Part shown: positions 25,701-39,800 of the stretch, piece after piece | Position numbering within the stretch: position 1 is the first letter of the stretch | Layout: each line of letters starts with the position of its first letter | From: Meghimatium bilineatum | Lineage: Eukaryota; Mollusca; Gastropoda; Stylommatophora; Philomycidae | Length of the DNA: 64,000 nt | Assembly (NCBI GenBank): GCA_034231615.1 | Contig: CM067314.1 | Coordinates: forward strand, 6,968,501-7,032,500 | Direction: 5' to 3' | The notes under the pieces: model-generated | Databases searched by the model: none | What the model was told of the DNA's origin: nothing | What the model saw: only the letters and a program-made list of their open reading frames with translations | Made by a program: the position numbers and the translations under genes

Positions 25701-28700
25701 TCACAGTCTTTACTTTCCGAATTATTCTGTTACCTAATTAAGGCTGGGTTGACCCGGGAGCTGTTGTGATCTGAAAAATATTTCCACCTCAACTGGGGAA
25801 TGAACCCAGGACCACTTATATGCGAAGCCAGTATGCTAGCCGCCGTGCTACACGATTACTGCAATATATAAACAGTTCAGAAGATGCACAGCAGAAATCA
25901 AGAAAAGAATCACATCAACGATTTGAAAACTTGCTGGTATGAAAATCTTTGGCAAGGCACCAGAAGCACGGCTAAATTACATTTCATTAGAGCAAGCATA
26001 CTGCAAGTAATAATTTATAAGCGCAAAGCATGGACAATCAAGAGGACATTGACAAATAAAATTGCTTCTTTTAAACTGATATGATAGAGAAATATATTGA
26101 AAATACCACAGACAATTTTAAATTATCGATAAATTTAGATTTGAGATATTTCTTATCAATTTCATAAAACTCATTGCAAATGTTGAGAATTATGAATGTC
26201 GTTCTCCATTAGTTTGACATTTCATTGAGTGATGTCTCAATTTGTGAATATCATTTACACAAACATGCCATTACTGATACTGTACAAGCATGGAGATGAT
26301 TTTATCTTCTATTATATCTTTGTTTGCAGCTGTTTCCATTTTCTCGATGCAAATGTTGCATTTGATCTTCAGTACACATCAGGGGAGCCACGTAGCGCAG
26401 TGGCTTCGCATATGAGTGGTCCTGGGTTCATTCCCCAGTTGAGGCGGAAATATTTTTCAAATCGCAACGGATCCCGGGTCGACCCAGCCTTGTAATAGGT
26501 ACCGGATTAATCTGGGAAGTAAAGACTGCGAGGAAGAGGAGATGGTTACCGCCCTCATTTGCAGAGCCTCTGAAATGTGAGATCGCTAACATCTCACACC
26601 CCTACGGCATTAATAAATTCTATGGGTTACTTTACTTTTTACTTACTAGTTGATGGCACAGTATTGAAAAAAAGATAAGACTGACCTAATAATGGCAGTC
26701 AATGATTGACTACAGAGTGGAGAAGATGATGCTGGAGGTGACAATGTGCACATAGACAGAATGACAGATACGGGAATAACCAGGGGTGGGGGAGAAGTGT
26801 ATACTATCTGAAAAGTTATGAAGATCACATAATTAACATCTGACTGGTACTTTGAGTCTGCATACTCAAAAATAATGTATTACTCAAATATTGTGTATTG
26901 CTCAAATATTATGTATTGCTCAAGTATTGTGTATTGCTCAAATATTGTGTATTGCTCAAGTATTGTGTATTACTCAAATATTATGTATTGCTCACATATT
27001 GTGTATTGCTCAAATATTGTGTATTGCTCAAATATTGTGTATTGCTCAAATATTGTGTATTGCTCAAATATTGTGTATTGCTCAAATATTGTGTATTGCT
27101 CAAATATTGTGTATTGCTCATGTATTGTGTATTGCTCAAATATTGTGTATTACTCTACAATACATACAAAACCAACAGATACAATGGTGTGGTCATCTGG
27201 AAAGAATGTCGTGTGATTCATTAGTTTATAAAGCATATATGAAGAGAGGAGAAGCAGAAAGAAGAGCCAAGAGTAAACCTAGAGTACGCTGGATCGACAA
27301 CATCAAAGAGACATTACACGAACACCAAATAACATTATCTGAAGCTGCCAGAAAAGCGAGAACAAGAACATTGTATCTCCCTCGACACCCGTAAAGGGTA
27401 AAAGAGGAAGGAAAGAAGAGAAGAAGACTCAAATATTACTCCAAAATAAAATAACATTGTAGCATCTAGGGATGTCAGCGACTTCTTTATTCCACCTTCT
27501 CCTATGTCTTTCTCTTGATGCATTTCATTCTCAAGTAATGGCTGAATCCTTTCATTTTCTGCTCTTCAATATATATTCAGTATATTTGACCACAGATGTT
27601 GTTTCAACATGAGAATTTTGAAAATTGATTTTTACGCTAAAATATGAGGGTAAATATTTCAATACAAAAGTACAGTGAATAAAAAATGATTCACAACTAT
27701 TTCATACCACTTTCAGAGTTACCATTGGTACATGCCGATCCATTAAGTCTGGGTATCTCGATCATTTTTAGGGTATTATGGTTTTCACTGTCTTCAACCA
27801 TCTCATAGAAGTTGTCCAGTTTCTGAAGAAACTCCGTGACTGCTTCAGTTTGTGGCATTGTTTCTACAATCTGCTTGCACAGAACATTACAAATTGAAAA
27901 TAAAATACGCAGCAAACAAATCATATACAAGATGCAATTCACATCGTCACAGTTAAGTGTTTATATATATAGATATACATGACTGGTTCAAAATTGTTAT
28001 CACAATGAATGTCTGTTGCAGATATGAAAGACTGAAACTGAATAATTTTATATTTGTTGAAAAATGCACAGATTAATGTATGCTCAAAGGCAATAACAAC
28101 TAGATTTCTGATCACAGTTTTCATTTATATTTGTGTATATTTGTTTGTTTCCATCTTCGGAAATTAAGAGAAATATATCTCTTGTACCCTAATGTGCAAT
28201 GGGGAAGTTTCTCCGCTGTTTTATTTCATACCCAGATGACTCCACTCTCAGTGATGTGCAACACTTTGAGAATAAATATCCCCATCAAAGGGGGTAAAAC
28301 ATTTAAGCCGCTAAAAATGTGTAGTCAAACTGGTACTGGTAAAAATGTGTAGCCAAACTGGCACTGGTAAAAATGTGTAGCCAAACTGGCACTGGTAAAA
28401 ATGTGTAGCCAAACTGGCACTGGTAAAAATGTGTAGCCAAACTGGCACTGGTAAAAATGTGTAGCCAAACTGGCACTGGTAAAAATGTGTAGCCAAACTG
28501 GCACTGGTAAAAATGTGTAGCCAAACTGGTACTGGTAAAAATGTGTAGCCAAACTGGCACTAGATCTAATGTGTAATTGCTATGGCAATGTCATTTTCAG
28601 CAAGGTTTAAGAGACTGAAGAAATCAAAAGTTGCTGCTGAGAAGTCACTCTTTTTGCCTGTTACCTCTTGAATATTTCTGAACTCATTCTAAAATTCCTG

Positions 28701-31700
28701 CTCATTAATTAACAGGATCTACTCCGAGAACGGAATGTGTTGTGTCATGGTTTACAGCTTGACTGTTATATATGTGCTATTTGTGTGATGGGACAGACAA
28801 CTCTATATGCAAGCCATCAACATTTATCCGAAAAAATATCTGCCAACAAACACAAAACTCTAAAATTTTCTGGCCATTTAATAAATTATATATTTTTCTA
28901 AACTGGCAACCTTAATGTAATAGATATTCAAGGAAAACACAAAGTTTTACCGTTCACAACACACAGACTAAATCAAATTAAAAAGTAGTCAGTTCACAAC
29001 ATGAACTACAAAGACTAATAGATCAAGTCAATAAATTTAATGAATTTATATGGATATATAAATATTCAAAAGACAAAAACCATGATAATCAGCAAAGACA
29101 CAGAAGAACAGGAGGTAAACATAAACATACAGGGAGAGAAACTACAATAAGTAAAACAGTATCAATATCTTGGACACATAGTCACAAATGATGGCAGATG
29201 TGAAACAGAAGTTAAAAGGAGAATAGGAATGGCTAAAAGTACCTTCAATGAAATGAGGAAATTATTAATATCTAAACAAATTACAAACAAGTTAAAGATG
29301 AGAATTATAAAATGCTACATCTATTTCATATTAATGTATGGCTCAGAAACATGGACACTAAATAAACAATTAGAAGACAAAATTGATGCCTTTGAGAAGT
29401 GGGTATATAGAAGAATAGGGAGAACATCATGGAAAGAGAAGAAAACAAATAAAGAGGTGCTAAAGACGCTTAATATGAAGAAAGAACTACTAAGAGAAAT
29501 AAAGATCAGGCAAATAAAATACTTTGGACACATTAAAAGACATGACACCTTATTGAAGACCTTACTTGAGGGTAAAGTCAAAGGGAAGCGAGCACGAGGT
29601 AGACAGAGATACAAATGGGAGAGTAACATCACAAGATGGACAGGTTACAGTCTAGCGGAGTGCACCACCAAAACAAGAGACAGGGGATGTTGGAGATCTG
29701 TTGCAGCCAACCTTCGTTGCGGAGATGGCACTTGATGATGATGAGTTTACAAAACACAGACTAAATCATATTAAAAAGCAGTCAACAGTTTACAAAACAC
29801 AGACTAAACCATATTAAAAAGTAGTCAACAGTTTACAAAACACAGACTAAATCATATTAAAAAGTAGTCAACAGTTTACAAAACACAGACTAAATCATAT
29901 TAAAAAGTAGTCAACAGTTTACAAAACACAGACTAAATCATATTAAAAAGTAGTCAACAGTTTACAAAACACAGACTAAATCATATTAAAAAGTAGTCTA
30001 CAGTTTACAAAACACAGACTAAATCATATTAAAAAGTAGTCAACAGTTTACAAAACACAGACTAAATCATATTAAAAAGTAGTCAACAGTTTACAAAACA
30101 CAGACTAAATCATATTAAAAAGTAGTCAACAGTTTACAAAACACAGACTAAATCATATTAAAAAGTAGTCAACAGTTTACAAAACACAGACTAAATCATA
30201 TTAAAAAGTAGTCAACAGTTTACAAAACACAGACTAAACCATATTAAAAAGTAGTCAACAGTTTACAAAACACAGACTAAACCATATTAAAAAGTAGTCA
30301 ACAGTTTACAAAACACAGACTAAACCATATTAAAAAGTAGTCAACAGTTTACAAAACACAGACTAAACCATATTAAAAAGTAGTCAACAGTTTACAAAAC
30401 ACAGACTAAACCATATTAAAAAGTAGTCAACAGTTTACAAAACACAGACTAAACCATATTAAAAAGTAGTCAACAGTTTACAAAACACAGACTAAACCAT
30501 ATTAAAAAGTAGTCAACAGTTTACAAAACACAGACTAAACCATATTAAAAAGTAGTCAACAGTTTACAAAACACAGACTAAACCATATTAAAAAGTAGTC
30601 AACAGTTTACAAAACACAGACTAAACCATATTAAAAAGTAGTCAACAGTTTACAAAACACAGACTAAACCATATTAAAAAGTAGTCAACAGTTTACAAAA
30701 CACAGACTAAATCATATTAAAAAGTAGTCAACAGTTTACAAAACACAGACTAAATCATATTAAAAAGTAGTCAACAGTTTACAAAACACAGACTAAATCA
30801 TATTAAAAAGTAGTCAACAGTTTACAAAACACAGACTAAATCATATTAAAAAGTAGTCAACAGTTTACAAAACACAGACTAAATCATATTAAAAAGTATT
30901 CAACAGTTTACAAAACACAGACTAAACCATATTAAAAAGTAGTCAACAGTTTACAAAACACAGACTAAACCATATTAAAAAGTAGTCAACAGTTTACAAA
31001 ACACAGACTAAACCATATTAAAAAGTAGTCAACAGTTTACAAAACACAGACTAAACCATATTAAAAAGTAGTCAACAGTTTACAAAACACAGACTAAACC
31101 ATATTAAAAAGTAGTCAACAGTTTACAAAACACAGACTAAACCATATTAAAAAGTAGTCAACAGTTTACAAAACACAGACTAAACCATATTAAAAAGTAG
31201 TCAACAGTTTACAAAACACAGACTAAACCATATTAAAAAGTAGTCAACAGTTTACAAAACACAGACTAAATCATATTAAAAAGTAGTCAACAGTTTACAA
31301 AACACAGACTAAATCATATTAAAAAGTAGTCAACAGTTTACAAAACACAGACTAAATCATATTAAAAAGTAGTCAACAGTTTACAAAACACAGACTAAAT
31401 CATATTAAAAAGCAGTCAACAGTTTACAAAACACAGACTAAATCATATTAAAAAGCAGTCAACAGTTTACAAAACACAGACTAAACCATATTAAAAAGCA
31501 GTCAACAGTTTACAAAACACAGACTAAACCATATTAAAAAGCAGTCAACAGTTTACAAAACACAGACTAAACCATATTAAAAAGCAGTCAACAGTTTACA
31601 AAACACAGACTAAATCATATTAAAAAGTAGTCAACAGTTTACAAAACACAGACTAAATCATATTAAAAAGTAGTCAACAGTTTACAAAACACAGACTAAA

Positions 31701-33822
31701 TCATATTAAAAAGTAGTCAACAGTTTACAAAACACAGACTAAATCATATTAAAAAGTAGTCAACAGTTTACAAAACACAGACTAAATCATATTAAAAAGT
31801 AGTCAACAGTTTACAAAACACAGACTAAATCATATTAAAAAGTAGTCAACAGTTTACAAAACACAGACTAAATCATATTAAAAAGTAGTCAACAGTTTAC
31901 AAAACACAGACTAAATCATATTAAAAAGCAGTCAACAGTTTACAAAACACAGACTAAACCATATTAAAAAGCAGTCAACAGTTTACAAAACACAGACTAA
32001 ATCATATTAAAAAGTAGTCAACAGTTTACAAAACACAGACTAAATCATATTAAAAAGTAGTCAACAGTTTACAAAACACAGACTAAACCATATTAAAAAG
32101 CAGTCAACAGTTTACAAAACACAGACTAAATCATATTAAAAAGTAGTCAACAGTTTACAAAACACAGACTAAATCATATTAAAAAGTAGTCAACAGTTTA
32201 CAAAACACAGACTAAATCATATTAAAAAGTAGTCAACAGTTTACAAAACACAGACTAAATCATATTAAAAAGTAGTCAACAGTTTACAAAACACAGACTA
32301 AATCATATTAAAAAGTAGTCAACAGTTTACAAAACACAGACTAAATCATGTTAAAAAGTAGTCAACAGTTTACAAAACACAGACTAAATCATATTAAAAA
32401 GTAGTCAACAGTTTACAAAACACAGACTAAATCATATTAAAAAGTAGTCAACAGTTTACAAAACACAGACTAAATCATATTAAAAAGTAGTCTACAATTC
32501 ACAAAATTCAGACTAAAAGAAATTTAAAAAGTAGTAAATAATTCATATCACACAGACTAAATCATAGGAAAAAGTATTTAACAATTCACACCACACAGAG
32601 TAAACTCTCAAGAAAAAAATTAAGTACATGTAGAAAAGATAAGGTAAAATGTCATTCAGTATGTATTGTAAAATAGTAACTATATTTTTATGGTGATGTA
32701 TTCTATGTTTCATAAAATATTATTTATCTATCTACCCATAATCCGTCAGGGTTGTAGGGGTACCACATTGGATGTATCAACACACAAGAGTCCTCCTGCG
32801 ATTTTTATCTTCAACGATGTAGACACGGAAGAACAAAACTATTGTTCTTTATCAATTCCTTGATGTTGTTTGTCCATGATTTTATTTGTCCTCCTCTGCT
32901 TCTTCCACCTTTGACGGTTCCCTGCAGTATTGTTTTTGGCAAGGAATCATGTCGGCATACATGTCTGAACATGAAATTTTTGCCATTTCACTATTGAGAG
33001 CAATGGTTCTTGTAGACCTGTATATATCTCTATTTTATTTCGTACATACACATTTGTCTTATTCTCTCTGTATTAGATTTATAGAATTTGTCTGTTAACA
33101 TTTGTATTCAAAGGCCTGTAATCATCTCTCCATGTATGCAAAATCATATGATGATGTCTTCCTCACAGAAAACATCATGTGAAAACATCATGTGAAAACA
33201 TCATGTGAAAACATCATGTCTCTTGCCTTGGCAGTTCACTATGCATGACTGTACTCTATTCATCTCATGATGGTTGTTTCCCACATATATCTGGATATCT
33301 CTTGATTGACTCCCCTCAACTCTACCCTAAAGTTTTCAAGATTTTCATATGTTCAAAATATTTTTAGCTTGATTTTTATTTCCTTTGCATATACAATGTT
33401 GCCAGAACAATTTAGTTTTCTTCTCTTTCAATGAAGTTCTCCTTATTCTTCTATACATCCATGTCTCAAAGGCATCAATTTATCTTCTTACTATTTGCCT
33501 CATCAAATTATGATTTAATCCATGTTTTTGAGCAATACATTAATATGGAATAGATGTGTGTCATGTGACGTATTCCTTCCAGAACGTTGTCTTCCCAATG
33601 AATTCTCTGAACCTCTCTCTGTCTTGGGCGATGTGGCTTGCATTTTCTAGCGATGTATTCATGTTATCTTTAATGTCATCAGTCCATCATCTTCTTGGTC
33701 TGCCCTTTCTCCTCTCCTCTTTCTCCTGCCCTTTCTGCCCTACTTGTTGCAGTATGGCTCCATATATTTTTATGTCCAGTATTTGTCGTTCTGTGATTTC
33801 AGTGATTAGTTTTTTTTTAAGT

Positions 33823-33853
<31 letters not shown>

Positions 33854-36800
33854 ATTCAAAAAATAATTGTGAGAATAAAAGCTATATCACACACAATAAA
33901 AGTTGAAATAGTCATAGTCAATGGCATTTATAATAAAACTAAATGAAAGCACAGTATTGCCGTCTCATATTTGTCATACCAGTATGTCCCATTCCACATG
34001 CAGGAGTAACAAAAACCAAGCCTCCATATTAATTAACAATGCCGTATATTACTTTCAATAAAATATAACTTATTAAACAAAATTAACATGAAAATACAGT
34101 GAATCCTCATATAGTGCATTCTGTTATAACAAATTTCCCTATATAACAACACTTTTCAAAATCCCCAATTATATTTATTCTATTGTTTGTACTGTATATA
34201 GGGAATTTCTGTTATTACATGCATATCTTTTCAGTCCGGATCATGTTGTTATAATGGGATTCCATTGTAAATTTTACAACATCTTAACTCTTACAGGATA
34301 CATCACTTAATTCATTTTATTGTTCTTGATCTATTATAAGAAATGCTTCTGACAAAGATTGAAAAGGCACAGAGGATTGATTTAATTGTACTGAATCATG
34401 ATAGAATTCCTTATTCCAGACACACAGGCTGCTGTCAGCATTTACAAAGATTGTGTCCTGTGTATGGAAGATGTGATATCAATAGCAGCCCTGCCAATTC
34501 TTGAACGCAGAGAACTAATTCTTCAGCGGTGAAAGAAATAGAACAACATGATCAGTTTGGGTTACCCTACCATAGGTCACAGTTCCAGAAACATTGAGCC
34601 CCACTTATGTCATTATTTGTAGAGTTAGGACAATAATTGGTCACCAAATAGCCATACAGATTTCTGCCAGTAACAAAAGTTTAGGTGAAATTATCAAAAC
34701 TTGGATTTTCAAAGCTTTGTGCAAGATGGTTCCTTAAAGTTTCCCATTGATAGTCCACCATATAGTACCGATATGACCCCCTTATATTTTTTAACGAGGC
34801 TGGAAGGCCTGATTCATGCACTGAAAACATGTTTCTATGTTCAATATAAAACACAGTATTGGTAAGGTATAGTAAAGTAAAGTTAACCCATAGGATTCAT
34901 TAAATTGTACGGGTTTGAGATGTTAGCGATCTCACATTTCAGTGGCTCTGCTATATGAGGGTGGTAACCATCTTCTCTCCTACGCAGTCTTTACTTTCTG
35001 GATTAATCTGGTACCCAATTAAGGCTGGATCAACCTGGAAGATGTCTGAAAAACATGTCCGCCTCAACTAGGAAATGAACCCAGGATCAATCATATGCAA
35101 AGCCAGTGCATTAGCCACTGCTCTATGTGACAAAAGTAAGGTATACATGCACTTGTTTCACATTGGAGTAAAGCTGCACATGTTGGAATTGTTATTATGA
35201 TGAACAAATTGTGTTGTTTGTCTGTCACAAGTGATGATGATTATTTGTTACTTCCACTTTTGAAATTCAGTTAGAGTTATGTCCTTGACTATGAGTTCGT
35301 AAATGGCAAATAAGACCTTTTCTGGCCGCAAATTTCCTTGGACAGTTTGTGCATGGAATGACCACTGTAGATGGTTTGTAGTGTACCTGTGACTTCCTAG
35401 CTACTCTCTGCTGTTGAGCTGCTGCATTTCTCCTCTTTTCACAAAATGCTGCTACTTATTTTTTACTGAATAATGCCATGTAACTCTATTATGTGCAATT
35501 TCTTCCCATGTACCTTCATCTTGTTCAAAAGCTTTCAGTGAGATTTTTAAAGAGTCCTTGTAACGTTTTTTGTGACTACCGCCTGAACGTATCCCCTTTT
35601 TCAACTCACCATAGTGACGTATCTTTGACAGGTGATGATCTGGCATACGCAACACATGACCTACCCAACAAATCTGTGTCCGCATCAGAATTGTGTCAAT
35701 GCTAAGGAAACCAGTTTGTCAAGGACAGCAGTATCCAGAATATTGTCTTGCCATCTGATGTTCATAACTTTACTGAGACAAAACTAGAAGTAATTGTGTA
35801 GAAATATAGAGATATCAAGAGAACCAGTAGTCAGCACTCTGGGAAATTAAATGATAAGCATGCCACCATTACCACACTACTGTCACTATTCCCAGCCCAA
35901 AGATTACCATTAGCATTAACATGTATCCCTAAAGGTTGCATGCACTCTAATGTATAAGCCAAGTTGCTACATGTTAGTAGTAGCTATCTTGTAGTTGCAT
36001 GTCTTGTCAATGATCTCACAGAGAAGGTTGAGATGGATTAGTTCAGGGAGACAAAAATAAAAATTCTACGTTAGAAGTAGTTATCTTGTATGAGACAAAA
36101 ATACAAATTCTACGTTAGAAGTAGCTATCTTGTATGAGACACAAATACAAATTCTACGTTAGAAGTAGCTATCTTGTATGAGACACAAATACAAATTCTA
36201 CGTTAGAAGTAGCTATCTTGTATGAGACAAAAATACAAATTCTACATTAGAAGCAGCTATCTTGTATGACACAAAAATACAAATTCTACGTTAGAAGTAG
36301 CTATCTTGTATGAGACAAAAATACAAATTCTACGTTAGAAGTAGCTATCTTGTATGAGACACAAATACAAATTCTACGTTAGAAGTAGCTATCTTGTATG
36401 ACACAAAAATACAAATTCTACGTTAGAAGTAGCTATCTTGTATGAGACACAAATACAAATTCTACTTTAGAAGTAGCTATCTTGTATGAGACAAAAATAC
36501 AAATTCTACATTAGAAGCAGCTATCTTGTATGACACAAAAATACAAATTCTACGTTAGAAGTAGCTATCTTGTATGAGACAAAAATACAAATTCTACATT
36601 AGAAGCAGCTATCTTGTATGACACAAAAATACAAATTCTACGTTAGAAGTAGCTATCTTGTATGAGACACAAATACAAATTCTACTTTAGAAGTAGCTAT
36701 CTTGTATGAGACAAAAATACAAATTCTACTTTAGAAGTAGCTATCTTGTATGAGACAAAATTACAAATTCTACGTTAGAAGTAGCTATCTTGTAGTTTAA

Positions 36801-39800
36801 TGTCTTGTCAAAGATCTCATGGAGAAAGTTGGTCTGGATTAGTTCACTGAGAAAACAATACAAATTGTACATGCATGGGAGAAGTGAGAAACATAGGTTA
36901 TCCCACTTGTTCATTTATATTTCAGATTTACAATGAAACTTGAATAGTGTAAACTTTGACTTTAATGAGAAACAAAATGGTCACAATATTAGAAAATGTT
37001 ATCTGTTTATGAATTCTAACTCTACTTGCACGTTAAATATTTTATCCAATTGAATGAATCAAGAACAATTAGAGACAAGAATTTCATGTCCTTTGGTTGC
37101 AAGTTATAATACTGGAGGCTTTTGGTTGCAAGTTATAATACTAGATACTTTTGGTTGCAAGTTATAATACGAGAGGCTTTTGGTTGCAAGTTATAATACG
37201 AGAGGCTTTTGGTTGCAAGTTATAATACTGGAGGCTTTTGGTTGCAAGATATAATACTAGATACTTTTGGTTGCAAGTTATAATACGAGAGGTTTTTGGT
37301 TGCAAGTTATAATACGAGAGGCTTTTGGTTGCAAGCTATAATAATGGAGACTTTTAGTTGCAAGTTATAATAAAAACTGGAGGCTTTTGGTTGCAAGTTA
37401 TAATACGAGAGGCTTTTGGTTGCAAGCTATAATAATGGAGACTTTTAGTTGCAAGTTATAATAAAAACTGGAGGCTTTTGGTTGCACGTTATAATACTGG
37501 AGGCTTGGCATTGTTCATACCTGTGGTGGATAGTATATTTCCCGAACACGAATGCTCACTTTTTTCAGTTCGTCCACATACATCAGCATTGCCTGCTCAC
37601 TCTGCATGTCTCCTAAATGTGACCATGCCTCCCTGAAAGTTAAAGAATAAGCTTTATTATTACTCATCATCATCAAGTGCCACCTTTGTGTCAATGGTTG
37701 GCTGCAACAGAACTTCCTAACTTTTTCTATCTCATGTCATTGTGGTCTACTCTCACAATGTTTCCCTCCCCCTTTGTATCTCTGCTAAACCCTTGTTCAC
37801 CACACCTCAATCTATCTTCACGTAAAGCCTTCATATCTTTTAATATGTCAAAAATGTTTTATTTGTTTGATTTTTATTTTCTTTAAGGAAAAAGGAGACC
37901 AACTGGTTAAGGAAGGTGCTGACGAAGACCAACCAGATGTACCAATCACCTACCATCAGAAAAAACAGATGATCAAGTCAATAAGAAAGTCACAAACAAC
38001 AAAACAAGACGACTCACATTACAAACAGATCAGAACAAGTTGTAATTCTAGGCCTCAGAACAGGACAAAACTGACTCTGCAGTAAATGCACACAACATTC
38101 AAGAATGGCAACACTGCTATGTGGGCAGGCAACACAAAGTTCCAAAAAATATACCTCAAGAGTAAACTGAGTATGAGACACTAAGGCAGACATATTGGCC
38201 AGAGGAAACAAAACTGGAATCAAAGCTCTATGGTACACTGTATGAACTACAAAAGACTTAAGTTTTATTCACAAGACAGATTTACAGATATAGATATGTT
38301 TCAAGTGAACGAAAGAAGAAATTTCCTTCAATACCCGATAGTTCTTTTTCATACAGTGCTGCCCTTTTTCATACAGTGCTGCCATTTTTCACACAGTGCT
38401 GCCATTTTTCAATACAGTGCTGCCATTTTTCAATACAGTGCTGCCATTTTTCAATACAGTGTTGCCATTTTTCAACACAGTGCTGCCATTTTTCAATACA
38501 GTGCTGCCATTTTTCAATACAGTGCTGCCAGAACCTATTTATTTGTTCTCTTCTCTGTCTATGAATTGCTCTCTATGCTATATATCCACATCCGAAGGCT
38601 ATAACTCTGTCTTCTAGTTGTTTATTCATTATCCATGTTTCTGAGCCATACATTAATATAGAATAGATATATCATTTTAGAATTATAATTTTTAGTGTTT
38701 GTGGATGTTAGCAGTTTCCTCAGGTCATTGAAAGAATGGTTCTTTCCTAGTAGACGTCACTACACAAATGTTCAGGTTTTTAATCCCACTTTTTAGATAG
38801 TCGCTGCGCATGACAATTCGCTGGTATTTGTTGCTACATACAATAACAAACATGGCTGCTGCGAACTCAAACATGGCGGTTTGAGACTCTCCAGAAATAA
38901 GCAGGAATCTGTTGTTTCTACAAAACAAAGTATTATCTGTTGATAATATCTGTACTCTACATTCTTTCTGAGTGCTACACACTGGGGTGGGGGACCCTCC
39001 ATGTGTAGCGCGCAGTACACTTGGTTGCCATTTTACTATGCGTGTTACAGAAGCACAATGAAAATAATGGTGCTCTACACATTGCACGCGTAGCGATGCA
39101 GAATTTATGTGGACATCAACCACAGACACCAAATTTCACGCTACTATCATTCTTATGCAAGACTACTTATCCCAATAAAACTTGTTGCATTATTTCTGAT
39201 TGTCTCCCTTGTAAATGTTGTTATGTCCCTATTTATGAGTAAACTTCATTTCACTAAAGTTTATTCCATTTAATATGTAGTAGTCTCTACTAGGACAGTA
39301 CCGAAAGAAATTTTAGCCCTTCCTATTCTCCAAATTGTTCCACATCTAGCATCATGTCTTATTATGTATCCAAAATATTGGTAAATGTTGTGTAGTAGTA
39401 TCACTCCATGTATTTTTATGTTTAGCATTTTGTTCCTCTTTAATTTCGCTGATTATCATGGTTTATATTTTCTGCATGTTAATATCTAGTTCTTATTCTC
39501 TAGTTGACTTGTTGTCTTGATCTATTATTCTTTGTAGCTGCTGTTCACTTTCTGCTAAGAGGAATGTGTCATCTGCATATAGTAGATTATTTAGTATGTC
39601 CCCATTGATCTTGAGCCCTGGCATTCTTTTTATCTCTTTACACAAGTTTTCTCTGCGTAGATGATAGACTGGGAGATAAAAATAACACCCTTGTCTTACC
39701 CCTTTGTTTTATTGACAAGTATGGACAGTAGCTATTTTCACACCTTATTGATTGAACCAGTTTGTTTGTAATATATATTGTTGAGCAGTCTGCTGTATTT

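Noticed and set aside
29748-32505. CRISPR-like array
   Set aside because: Units are contiguous with no unique spacers, and the genome is clearly eukaryotic with introns.
33825-33852. TATATA run as a promoter
   Set aside because: Plain dinucleotide microsatellite inside an intron.
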